DNA of 6,886 bases from DASRCB01 sp035653295 (GTDB lineage: Bacteria > Acidobacteriota > Terriglobia > Bryobacterales > Bryobacteraceae), in NCBI GenBank assembly GCA_035653295.1, contig DASRCB010000133.1:1-6886 (forward strand), given 5' to 3'. Shown here piece by piece: positions 1-6,221 of the stretch. The notes under the pieces are model-generated. The model searched no databases, was not told the DNA's origin, and saw only the letters and a list, made by a program, of their open reading frames with translations. The first letter of the stretch is position 1. Each line of letters opens with the position of its first letter. The position numbers and the translations under genes were made by a program.

Positions 1-418
1 CGACCCCCACCTCCAGCACCATGAAACAGGCCGTTGAACTGTCATGTTGTCGGGGAGCCGTATCCTCCTTGCCACAGTTGCCGCCAGCGACGGAATAGAC
101 CTCCTCCGCCAGTGTCACCGTCTCATTTACTACGAGATCCCGTGGTCGTGCGGCAGATGCATTCGCCGGCGCCGATCTGTTCAGGTCGTGCACAAGCCAA
201 TCCGGCCGCCTCGACGAATCCGTTCGGCAAGGGCCACCAACCCGTGCCGTAACCAATGAGTTTCAGTTTCGCTCTCGCTCGACGGAGGCAATGGAGCAGA
301 TCCTGTCAGCGCCACCGCTTCGTTTGACCAGTCCCTCGCCTTCCATAATTGCGACCAGGCGCTCAGGCACGCCGATGCGAGAGGCAACGGCGGTGGCGGC
401 CACTGGATCGGCCGCTGG
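1..418 (-). pseudogene. Coding-like debris, unidentified, possible HTH fragment
   Basis: This is the left flank downstream of the 710-aa gene, and no convincing intact gene lies in it. One minus-strand frame stays open from 418 to the left edge except for a single TGA at 263-265. Its first part (418 to 266) includes the stretch ATAVASRIGVPERLVAIMEG followed by EGLVKRSGGADR, which resembles a winged helix-turn-helix recognition region (a short helix, a GVPE turn, then an EGLVKR-like strand). The second part (262 to 1) includes RDLVVNETVTLAEEVYSV and GGNCGKEDTAPRQHD, and I do not recognise it. A second minus frame is also open around 168-280 and reads KLIGYGTGWWPLPNGFVEAA, so a frameshifted relic is possible. 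There is no start codon with a ribosome binding site. It may be a decayed regulator or only a chance open frame in GC-rich DNA. Confidence 0.22.
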
Positions 419-429
419 TCACGGCCGAT
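407..429. repeat. Perfect inverted repeat, 8-bp stem with 7-nt loop
   Basis: ATCGGCCG at 407-414 pairs perfectly with CGGCCGAT at 422-429 around the loop CTGGTCA. It lies about 105 nt beyond the stop codon of the minus-strand 710-aa gene. The stem is strong (six G/C pairs of eight), but no T-run follows on either strand, so it does not meet the usual criteria for a Rho-independent terminator. It could be an mRNA 3'-end stabiliser, an operator, or chance. The structure is plain in the sequence, but its function is not known. Confidence 0.5.
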
Positions 430-531
430 AAGGACACTCGATCGAATTACACGAATGCACTGTGGTAACCCGCGTGGCTGCCGTTCCGCCCCGCCCCGAG
501 GCAGGTCCGCTGTCACTCACCAGTTCTCGCC

Positions 532-2664
532 CTATTGCACCGTCCAGTTGCCCAGCACCTTCCATTTCCCGGGATCAAACGCGCCCGCCCAGTCCTGCAC
601 GCAGCCGAAAATTGTCGTGGCGCCGGCGAATGACGAACTGAAAACCAGATTGAGGGTGATGGTGATCTCGTTTGCGGACTGCGCTGCCACCACTCTTGAG
701 GTCAGCGTACACTGGCTGTTATTCACCGGCGGCCCTCCCGGCTGCACCGGACCAATCCAGCCGCCGCCGTCATCAGAAAGCAGGTACAGCCGAGTTCCTG
801 ACGCAACATACAACACCTCGCACGCATTAGCTGTGGAGCCGGTGCGGCTGAACAGCATCCAGCTTCGCATGATGTCTGCATTGCCATTGGCATCGGAGAA
901 CTCGAACTGGAACTGTCCCGAAATCCCCTGACCCCCTGCGGGCGCAATGAGTGTCCCCACGCTTGGCGCCTGTTCAACGCCGGAGCCCACTATCCATTGC
1001 CCCACGTTCGTCCATCCGGCGTGCTGCCCTGTCGTGTCCTGGACGTATGCCAGCGCCTGCTTCTGACCAATGAATGCCTGCGCAAACGTCAGATTGAGAG
1101 TGATCGTGAGATTATTGCCCGACAGCCCGACCAACGAGGTCGCCCCATTCAGCGTGCATTGGCTGTTGGACAACGTGCCGGCCGCGCCCGGAGCAAGCCC
1201 GCCGATCCAGCTGTGCATGTCGTCGGAGCCGAGATAAAACCGTCCCGTAGACGCCAGGTATGTCACGTCACACGCCTGGGCCGTAGATTGCGTTGCGCTC
1301 AACATCATCCAGGTGCGCGCGATGTCACCAGCGCCATTCAGATCGGAGAAGTGAAACGTGAACTGTCCCGACAGCCCGTACCCGGAAGCTGGGGCGGCGG
1401 CCATGCTGCCTATCGCCGGCAACGCTTCAGTACTGATCGTCGCCTCGAATGCCGTGCTGTCGAAGTCGTAGGCGCCGTCCGAGCCATAGCCGACCGAGAA
1501 ATCGATTCGATCGCCGGTGTTCACGTGGACGTGCAGCTGAAATGACCTGGTGTCTCCGAGGCCGTTGATGTTTCCGGAAAACAGGCCATTCGAGGAATTG
1601 AGCAGGACAGCGACGTCCGTAGTCGTGTTATCCGCGCCCTGGAACTTTCCACTGATTACGATATCTCCAGTTGCGGCCGCGGTCCACCGGGCCACGCCGT
1701 TTTCCCCGTTCGGTCCAGGATGCAGCACCATCATCTGTGCCGGCGCCGTTATCGATCCGCACTTGTTCACCGCGCCGGTCGTATTCGCCAGGGCTGACGG
1801 CACGGCGTCCCCGAGGTTTTCGTACCAGCCGCCCAGTCCGGCGCAGCCGAACCATGGATTTGTGATCGACGTATGGGTGAAAAGAATCAACGGAGAGCCA
1901 CGCGTGAGAGTGTACCCGTACGCCCACTGACCGTTGGGGTTGGAGGCCATGGAGAAATCCCAAAACGCGTCCGCCAGTTGTGTTTGTCCGTTGGGCAGCG
2001 TGCTGATCGTTGCCTCGAACGCTGTGCTGTCGAAATCGTACGCGCCGTCCGAGCCATAACCGACGGAGAAATCGATTCGATCGCCGGCGTTGACGTGAAC
2101 CCGCAGCGGGAATGCCCTCATGTCGCCGAGACCATTAATGTTTCCTGAGAAGAGGACAGTAGAAGAATTGAGCAGGACGGCGACATCCGTAGTGGTATTA
2201 TCCGCACCCTGGAAGTTTCCAACGATTCCGATATCTCCCGTCGCGGGGGCGGTCCACCGGGCCACGCCGTTTTCCCCGTTCGGTCCGGGATGGAGCACCA
2301 TCATTCCTGGCGGCGCGGTTATTGATCCGCATCTGTTCACCGTGCTAGTCGTATTCGCCAGGGCTGACGGAACGGCATCCCCGAGGTTCTCGTACCAGCC
2401 GCCCAGTCCGGCGCAGCCGAACCAGGGATTCGTGACCGACGTATGGGTGAAAAGAATCAGAGGCGAGCCGCGCGTAAGCGTATATCCGTACGACCACTGG
2501 CCGTTCGGGTTGGAGGCCATTGAGAAATCCGCAAATGCGTCCGCCAGCGGTGTTTGTCCGAAAACAACGCCCGCAGAGAATAGTGACTGAAGCACGATGA
2601 CGAAGACGTTCAGGTTCCTAAGCGCCGCGAAAAGACGCCCCGGAACGATTGGGGGTTCTCGCAT
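532..2664 (-). CDS. Secreted protein with two duplicated domain pairs (A1-A2-B1-B2), function unknown
   Basis: A 710-aa exported protein of unknown function. The ATG at 2664 was chosen because AAGGAG lies 6 nt upstream and a signal peptide follows: residues 1-36 hold Arg residues, then the core NVFVIVLQSLFSAGVVFG, with a likely cut before QTPL. The longer open frame back to 2763 would bury this signal under an Ala-rich stretch. Residues 41-222 and 231-412 are two near-identical copies (A1, A2; about 90% by my count) starting ADAF.DFSMASNPNGQW and containing VLHPGPNGENGVARWTA and GDRIDFSVGYGSDG. They resemble beta-sandwich domains of exported proteins in Planctomycetes and Cyanobacteria that often carry PEP-CTERM tails, but none is present here. 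Residues 416-561 and 567-710 (B1, B2) share SGQF.F.FSD, two Cys positions (AC.V.Y and NSQCTL), and an FY/LYL.SDD...WIG motif, a domain common in Acidobacteriota exported proteins. The chain ends NWTVQ-TAG with no membrane anchor, so release or binding to the cell surface is inferred. There is no catalytic motif, and a binding or adhesive role is a guess. Confidence 0.93.
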   Translation of the reverse strand: MREPPIVPGRLFAALRNLNVFVIVLQSLFSAGVVFGQTPLADAFADFSMASNPNGQWSYGYTLTRGSPLILFTHTSVTNPWFGCAGLGGWYENLGDAVPSALANTTSTVNRCGSITAPPGMMVLHPGPNGENGVARWTAPATGDIGIVGNFQGADNTTTDVAVLLNSSTVLFSGNINGLGDMRAFPLRVHVNAGDRIDFSVGYGSDGAYDFDSTAFEATISTLPNGQTQLADAFWDFSMASNPNGQWAYGYTLTRGSPLILFTHTSITNPWFGCAGLGGWYENLGDAVPSALANTTGAVNKCGSITAPAQMMVLHPGPNGENGVARWTAAATGDIVISGKFQGADNTTTDVAVLLNSSNGLFSGNINGLGDTRSFQLHVHVNTGDRIDFSVGYGSDGAYDFDSTAFEATISTEALPAIGSMAAAPASGYGLSGQFTFHFSDLNGAGDIARTWMMLSATQSTAQACDVTYLASTGRFYLGSDDMHSWIGGLAPGAAGTLSNSQCTLNGATSLVGLSGNNLTITLNLTFAQAFIGQKQALAYVQDTTGQHAGWTNVGQWIVGSGVEQAPSVGTLIAPAGGQGISGQFQFEFSDANGNADIMRSWMLFSRTGSTANACEVLYVASGTRLYLLSDDGGGWIGPVQPGGPPVNNSQCTLTSRVVAAQSANEITITLNLVFSSSFAGATTIFGCVQDWAGAFDPGKWKVLGNWTVQ
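535..1419 (-). repeat. Older tandem domain duplication B1/B2
   Basis: Two diverged copies of a ~145-residue domain: B1 is encoded at 982-1419 and B2 at 535-966, with a spacing of 150 codons between SGQF motifs. Shared positions include SGQFTFHFSD / SGQFQFEFSD, WMML / WMLF, the Cys in QACDVTY / NACEVLY, NSQCTL, the N.(L/I)TITLNL.F strand, and a final GQWIV / GNWTV. Divergence is far greater than between A1 and A2, so the two duplications happened at different times. Confidence 0.85.
1429..2544 (-). repeat. Tandem in-frame duplication A1/A2, 570-bp period
   Basis: Two direct copies inside the 710-aa gene: A1 at 1999-2544 and A2 at 1429-1974, exactly 190 codons apart. The proteins differ at about 19 of 182 aligned positions and have no gaps. 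At the DNA level, long blocks are identical, for example around the codons for NPWFGCAGLGGWYENLGDA and GSDGAYDFDSTAFEATIST. The closeness points to a recent duplication or ongoing gene conversion. Because the period is a multiple of three, recombination between copies would add or remove a domain without breaking the frame. Confidence 0.93.
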
Positions 2665-2670
2665 AAGCTT

Positions 2671-2676
2671 CTCCTT
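2671..2676 (-). promoter_or_regulatory. Ribosome binding site of the 710-aa gene
   Basis: CTCCTT on the plus strand reads AAGGAG on the minus strand, 6 nt before the ATG at 2664. This is a near-consensus Shine-Dalgarno sequence and decides the start against the upstream in-frame candidate at 2763. Confidence 0.85.
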
Positions 2677-2703
2677 ATTACGTAAAATTTCTATTGCGGC
2701 AGT

Positions 2704-2732
2704 AGTATACGCCTGTGCTGCAGCAGCGGCAA
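2704..2732 (-). promoter_or_regulatory. Predicted sigma70-type promoter
   Basis: On the minus strand TTGCCG (2727-2732) is followed after 17 nt by TATACT (2704-2709), matching 4 of 6 and 5 of 6 consensus positions with ideal spacing. Transcription would start near 2697, giving a 5' leader of about 33 nt that carries the AAGGAG site. The stretch 2677-2709 is AT-rich compared with its surroundings, which fits a promoter. This is a prediction from sequence alone. Confidence 0.55.
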
Positions 2733-2783
2733 GGGCCGACCGAATCGCGTGTTGAGTCCCCAAAGGAGATCAGTACTTCGCCT

Positions 2784-2984
2784 TCAGGCCTGGTCCTCGC
2801 AAGCGTGAAGGCGGCTACCGCATTCGGCTCGGCCTGATGACGTACGCAGCCGAGTGAGCTCTTGCGCGAGTTCATCGCGCTCGCGTTCCGCCGCGACGCC
2901 GAATAAACTCACATCCCGACGCCCGGGCGGGCGCTCCACGCGCGATCCGCGCGTAACCAGCGGCGTAACCTTCAGACAGTCCGC
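2784..2984 (-). other. Unidentified coding-like open frame after the NHL module
   Basis: Where the NHL gene stops matching its own repeat (about 2976), the frame that looks most like coding sequence is not the NHL frame. Instead a 66-codon open frame between stops begins ADCLKVTPLVTRGSRVERPP and continues with RRDVSLFGVAAERERDELAQ and ELTRLR, a charged, probably helical segment with mostly G/C third positions. A third frame further downstream (RHQAEPNAVAAFTLARTRPE, then GEVLISFGDSTRD, about 2740-2840) could be its continuation after a shift near 2822. It has no start codon or ribosome binding site. I do not recognise the family. It may be a decayed gene fragment or a chance open frame, and it lies just upstream of the promoter of the 710-aa gene. 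Confidence 0.25.
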
Positions 2985-5608
2985 TCACCGGAAGCGTCGT
3001 CTGCACCGGGGGGCTGAAGGCCACCGCCGAACCCTGGCCGATGCCGGACAGGTAAGTGGCGCCAATAACACTTCCGTTGTTATCCGTAATGATGACGGCG
3101 CCCATGCGCAGGCCGGGCGCTCGCGGCGTGAACTGGACCTGCACGTTGCAGGTCTGGTTTGCTGTATACGCCTGGGCGGTGCACGTGGTTCCGCTCGCGG
3201 AGGTGAAGTCGAGTCCGGTGGCGCCCTGGGTGACCACCTTCACCGATCCAATCGTGAGATCGGAGCCGATGGTGTAAGTCAGTGTCGCGGACTGCGTGCT
3301 GCCCACGTTCGTCGTGGCGAGAGTCGGAGATCCCGCTGTCAGGGCGAGCGGCGTGGCCCCGGAAAGCGGGATGCTCTGCGTCGCCGAGGGACTGCCGTTC
3401 AGGGCGTTGTCGGTAAGGACAGCCGGACGTGCTAAACGCGCCAGCGCTCTGCGGTGCGAACCGGATGCTCAGGTTGCACGTGGCCGCCGGTGCGAGCGAG
3501 AAGCTGCTGGTGCAGTCCGCGGGCGTCCCGGATCCGGCCACCTGCTGGAAGCCCGTTGGAATGGTCAGGCCCGGCGAAACGGCTGTCAGGTTCTGATTGC
3601 CGATGTTCTGCAGCGTCACCGATTGCGGGCTGCTCGCGCTGCCAGCGGTAGTCGAGGCGAAGCTCAGCGATGGCGCCTGCGACCGTTGCAGCTCGATGAC
3701 GCCGCCGTCCTGGCCGGTCCGCTCGCCGATGAACACGTTGCCGCTCCCGTCCACGGCTATGCCCTCGGCGTAGCCGTTGTAAATCTGTACGGCCGTGGTG
3801 CTACCCGCGGACAATTCGAGAGCCCCACTGTTCGAATCGGCGATGAACAGATCCCCTGCGGCATCCACAGCAAGGCTGGCCGGACGGAATACACCCAGGC
3901 CGGTCAGCAGCGTTTGCTGTGGGCCGGAGACGGGAAGCTCCACGATGTTTGCATTTTTGGCGTCCAGCACGAACACGTTCCCGAGGCCATCCACCGCTAC
4001 CGCGATCGGTCCGGAAAACCCGCTACCGATCATAGTCTGGGCGCCACCGTCCGCCGGAACCTTGTACACCGCGGCAGGAAGCTGATCCGCGATGAAGACG
4101 TTGCCGGCGCCATCCACCGCTACGTCGGTCGGGTTCCCAAGCCCGGTTCCCACCGTACTCAGAGAACCGCCGCCGGGAGGGAGCTTGATGACACGCTTGT
4201 TGTTCTGGTCCGCGACGTAGATATTTCCGAGGCCGTCGACGGCCACCTGGGACGGAAAGTTCAATCCGGTTGCGAGCACGGTCGGAGTCGTGCTGCCGGG
4301 AGCGAGTTCGAGCAGCCGGCCCAGGTTATCGTCGCTGAAGAACAGGTTGCCTGCCGCGTCCACGGCAGGAGTAAGGGATGCGGTACGGCCCAGGCCCGAG
4401 ACCAGGGTCTTCTGCACCGCCGGGCTGAAGGCCGCCGCGGGTCCCTGGCCGATGCCCTGGATATAGGTGGTTCCCTGTGTCTTCCCACTGCTGTCCCTGA
4501 TGAGAATTGCGCCCATTCTCAATCCGGGCGCTCTGGGTGCGAATCTCACCTGCACCGTCTCGGTGCAAGTGTTGTCGACACAAGACACCGGGGAAGAAGC
4601 GAGGGTGAAGTCGAGATTCTCCACGCCCTGGGTGAGCACTTTGGGGGTGTTCGTCCCGCTGACGATCGTCACCGAGTAGGTGAAGGTGAAGGTCTGTGAA
4701 CTGCCCACGTTCACCGTGCCGCAGTTGGGGCTTCCGCTGGTCAGCCGAACACTGGCGCTGCCGGTGAGTGCGATGTTCTGGGTGGCCGAGGCCGCGTTGA
4801 GGGCGTTGTCCGTCAGGACGATGTTTCCGTCGAACACGGACGTAGTCTGCGGCGCCAGCGCGATGTTCAGGGCACAGCTTGCGCCCGGCGCGAGCGAAAA
4901 CGTGCTGTTGCACGTAGTGCCGGAACTCGCGAACCCGACCGGAATGGTGAGTCCGGGGGACACGGCGTTCAGTGTGGCGTTGCCAATGTTCTGGACGGTG
5001 ACGGACTGGGCACTCGTCGTACTGTACTGATCGACGGCGCCAAAGCTCAGCGACGGCCCCTGCGAGCGCGGCAATTCCACAACGCCGCCCGTAATGCCGA
5101 TGAACACGTTCCCAGCGCCGTCAATCGCAATGCCGTGGACCATGCCGCTGTAGATCTGCACGGGGGTCGTGCTACCGGCAGGCAGTTCGACCACTCCGGC
5201 GCCACCGTTCCCTCCCGAAGCGAATACGTTCCCCGCGGCATCCACTGCCACGCCGTCAGCGAGGCCAATGCCGGTCATCAAGGTTTTCTGAGGACCGGAC
5301 GCCGGAATCTCGACCACGTTGTTGTTTACAACGTCGGTGACGAACACGTTCCCGGCGCTATCCACCGCTATCGCGTAAGGGTTGGAAAAACCGCTGCCGA
5401 TTTGGATTGGAGCGCCGCCGCCCGCGGGGAGCTTGTACACTTTCCCGGCGCCCTGCTCCGTGACGAAGACATTGCCGGCTCCGTCCACGGCTACGCCGGA
5501 GGGAGCATTGAACGTGCGCCTTTCAGCGCTGTCGGACCCCCCTCCGGGGCCGGGGTCTGTCGCCCTGTGTTTCCGCAGACTACGGCTTAACACATGGCCC
5601 GCAACCAA
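2872..5608 (-). pseudogene. NHL-repeat / choice-of-anchor-D protein, frameshifted and truncated
   Basis: A large protein of the Acidobacteriota type in which NHL beta-propellers alternate with ASH/choice-of-anchor-D beta-sandwich domains. Such proteins are normally exported and thought to act in binding or surface functions. Counting from the TTG at 5608, residues 34-180 hold four NHL blades (pattern VAVD.AGNVFV.D), 186-285 an anchor-D-like domain (PSLSFG, VQNIGN, SLAPGASC, VLTDNALN), 286-405 a second sandwich (FAPRAPGLRMGA, IGQG), 407-640 six more blades, then the anchor domains again. Near 3423-3424 one extra base moves the reading into another frame. The shifted frame continues perfectly (AVLTDNALNGSPSATQ, RAPGLRMGAV, YLSGIGQG) to TGA at 2872-2874. 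The 5' end shows no ATG, ribosome binding site or signal peptide, and the first propeller lacks two blades that the second has. The last ~35 residues, after VSGLSEG, match nothing in the repeat. A sequencing error at the shift is possible, but the missing 5' end argues for a true pseudogene. Confidence 0.85.
2977..5509 (-). repeat. Two tandem NHL-plus-anchor modules
   Basis: Module A (4391-5509) and module B (2977-4390) share the order propeller, anchor-D domain, second sandwich, and a closing segment AFSPAVQKTLVSGL / AFSPPVQTTLPVSGL. Matching motifs are about 456 codons apart. Module B has six NHL blades and module A only the last four, so A has lost its first two at the broken 5' end. Identity is patchy, and this is an older duplication than A1/A2 in the neighbouring gene. 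Confidence 0.8.
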
Positions 5609-5949
5609 TGCGAGCGTTTGTACAAAGAAGTGTTCGCCCAGTGTACCGCAACGAAATCATCGCTGTCGCGTTTCCTGCGAGGTGTTTGGTACCAGCCCGA
5701 CTATTATCGCGGGTTTGCGCGAAGAAGCATCGCGGAACACCTGGATCCGCGTGCGGACGAATCCGGTAGTCGTCGCGCAGCATTTCTCCCATGCCGGCAT
5801 CGAGCGCGGCAGAGACTACGACGCATGCTCGGAAACCTAAAGCGCGCCGCGTGAGTTGACTCCGGGTCGGGCGCCTGTCGCGCTGACCTTGCAAGGTGGA
5901 CGGGTCCCCGGCCAGGTAGTGAAAACTGAAGCTGTTGCGTTACAGCGCG
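5609..5949. other. No recognisable gene; several unassigned open frames
   Basis: This stretch separates the broken NHL gene from the amidohydrolase unit. Both strands have open frames of 85-150 codons, none with a ribosome binding site or a family I recognise. Examples are a plus-strand frame at 5594-5854 starting MARNQCERLYKEVFAQ, another plus frame ending at 5840 containing TSPTIIAGLREEASRNTWIR, and a minus frame ending near 5659 containing TTGFVRTRIQVFRD and KPAIIVGLVPNTSQETRQR. If module A of the NHL gene was once complete, its first two blades should lie at about 5510-5765 on the minus strand, but I could not match them. CCTTGCAAGG (about 5887-5896) is a short palindrome with no clear role. 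No terminator was found. Confidence 0.5.
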
Positions 5950-6060
5950 GTTATGACGCATCGCTCCTGGCTCGAGGTGACGCGTGATGCGGATGCCCGT
6001 GTGTACCGCGACCACAATCAACAACGCGATGGCCAGAGAATATGTCGCGGGATCGAAGGG
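5950..6060 (-). pseudogene. Possible C-terminal remnant of an ADOP/MacB-type ABC permease
   Basis: The minus strand reads PFDPATYSLAIALLIVVAV followed by HTGIRITRHLEPGAMRHN. This has the layout of the C-terminus of MacB/FtsX permeases of the acidobacterial ADOP class: a D-P-x-T-[FY] motif, a hydrophobic last transmembrane helix, then a basic segment ending (A/T)R..(D/E)P..A(M/L)R. Relative to the family, about five residues seem to be missing between the helix and the basic tail. Nothing upstream (higher coordinates) continues the permease, because the plus-strand amidohydrolase remnant starts at about 6061. If correct, only about 37 residues remain and the piece is not functional. The resemblance rests on a short segment and could be coincidence. 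Confidence 0.35.
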
Positions 6061-6221
6061 CTGCGCTGCGAGCACCGCGTGCTCTTCGGAACGGACGGGC
6101 CGCGATGCAGGCATGTATCGTGGATGGTGGCGCCTGCTGGAGAGCGGCGATGAGTCCCTCCGGCGTTCTGAAAAAGCTGTACCCGTCGAACGCGCAGCGC
6201 GTACTCGAGGTTGCGGAATGA
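6061..6221 (+). pseudogene. Amidohydrolase C-terminal remnant, three frames
   Basis: Three consecutive plus-strand pieces, each in a different frame, together spell the end of an amidohydrolase (PF04909-like). 6073-6102 reads EHRVLFGTDGP, where the Asp is normally the last metal ligand of these enzymes. 6104-6154 reads DAGMYRGWWRLLESGDE, typical of the segment that follows. 6156-6221 reads PSGVLKKLYPSNAQRVLEVAE then TGA, the usual closing helix. At least two indels are needed, near 6100-6104 and 6152-6158. The second removes about 15-25 residues that relatives normally have between GDE and the final helix (estimated from memory of the family). The N-terminal two thirds of the gene are absent. 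The TGA at 6219-6221 overlaps the start of the next amidohydrolase gene as ATGA, suggesting the two were once translationally coupled tandem copies. Confidence 0.62.
6207..6210 (+). promoter_or_regulatory. Probable ribosome binding site of the amidohydrolase
   Basis: GAGG sits 7 nt before the ATG at 6218, inside the last codons of the upstream remnant. It favours this start over the ATG at 6227, which has only weak GGA-type pairing upstream. Confidence 0.5.

Noticed and set aside
1550..2590. Two similar plus-strand open frames, 1550-1930 and 2120-2590
   Set aside because: Their similarity only reflects the A1/A2 repeat read on the wrong strand. Neither has a ribosome binding site.
2665..2763. 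N-terminal extension of the 710-aa protein to a start at 2763
   Set aside because: It would place 33 Ala-rich residues before a normal signal peptide, and it overlaps the predicted -10/-35 promoter. The ATG at 2664 has AAGGAG at good spacing.
3296..4699. 467-codon plus-strand open frame opposite the NHL gene
   Set aside because: It is rich in Arg, Gly and Ala with no recognisable domain, and it mirrors the NHL gene. GC-rich coding DNA commonly leaves the antisense frame open.
5594..5854. 86-codon plus-strand frame starting MARNQCERLYKEV
   Set aside because: It has a natural-looking composition but no Shine-Dalgarno sequence and no recognised family, and competing open frames exist on both strands. 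It is noted in the unassigned region but not called as a gene.
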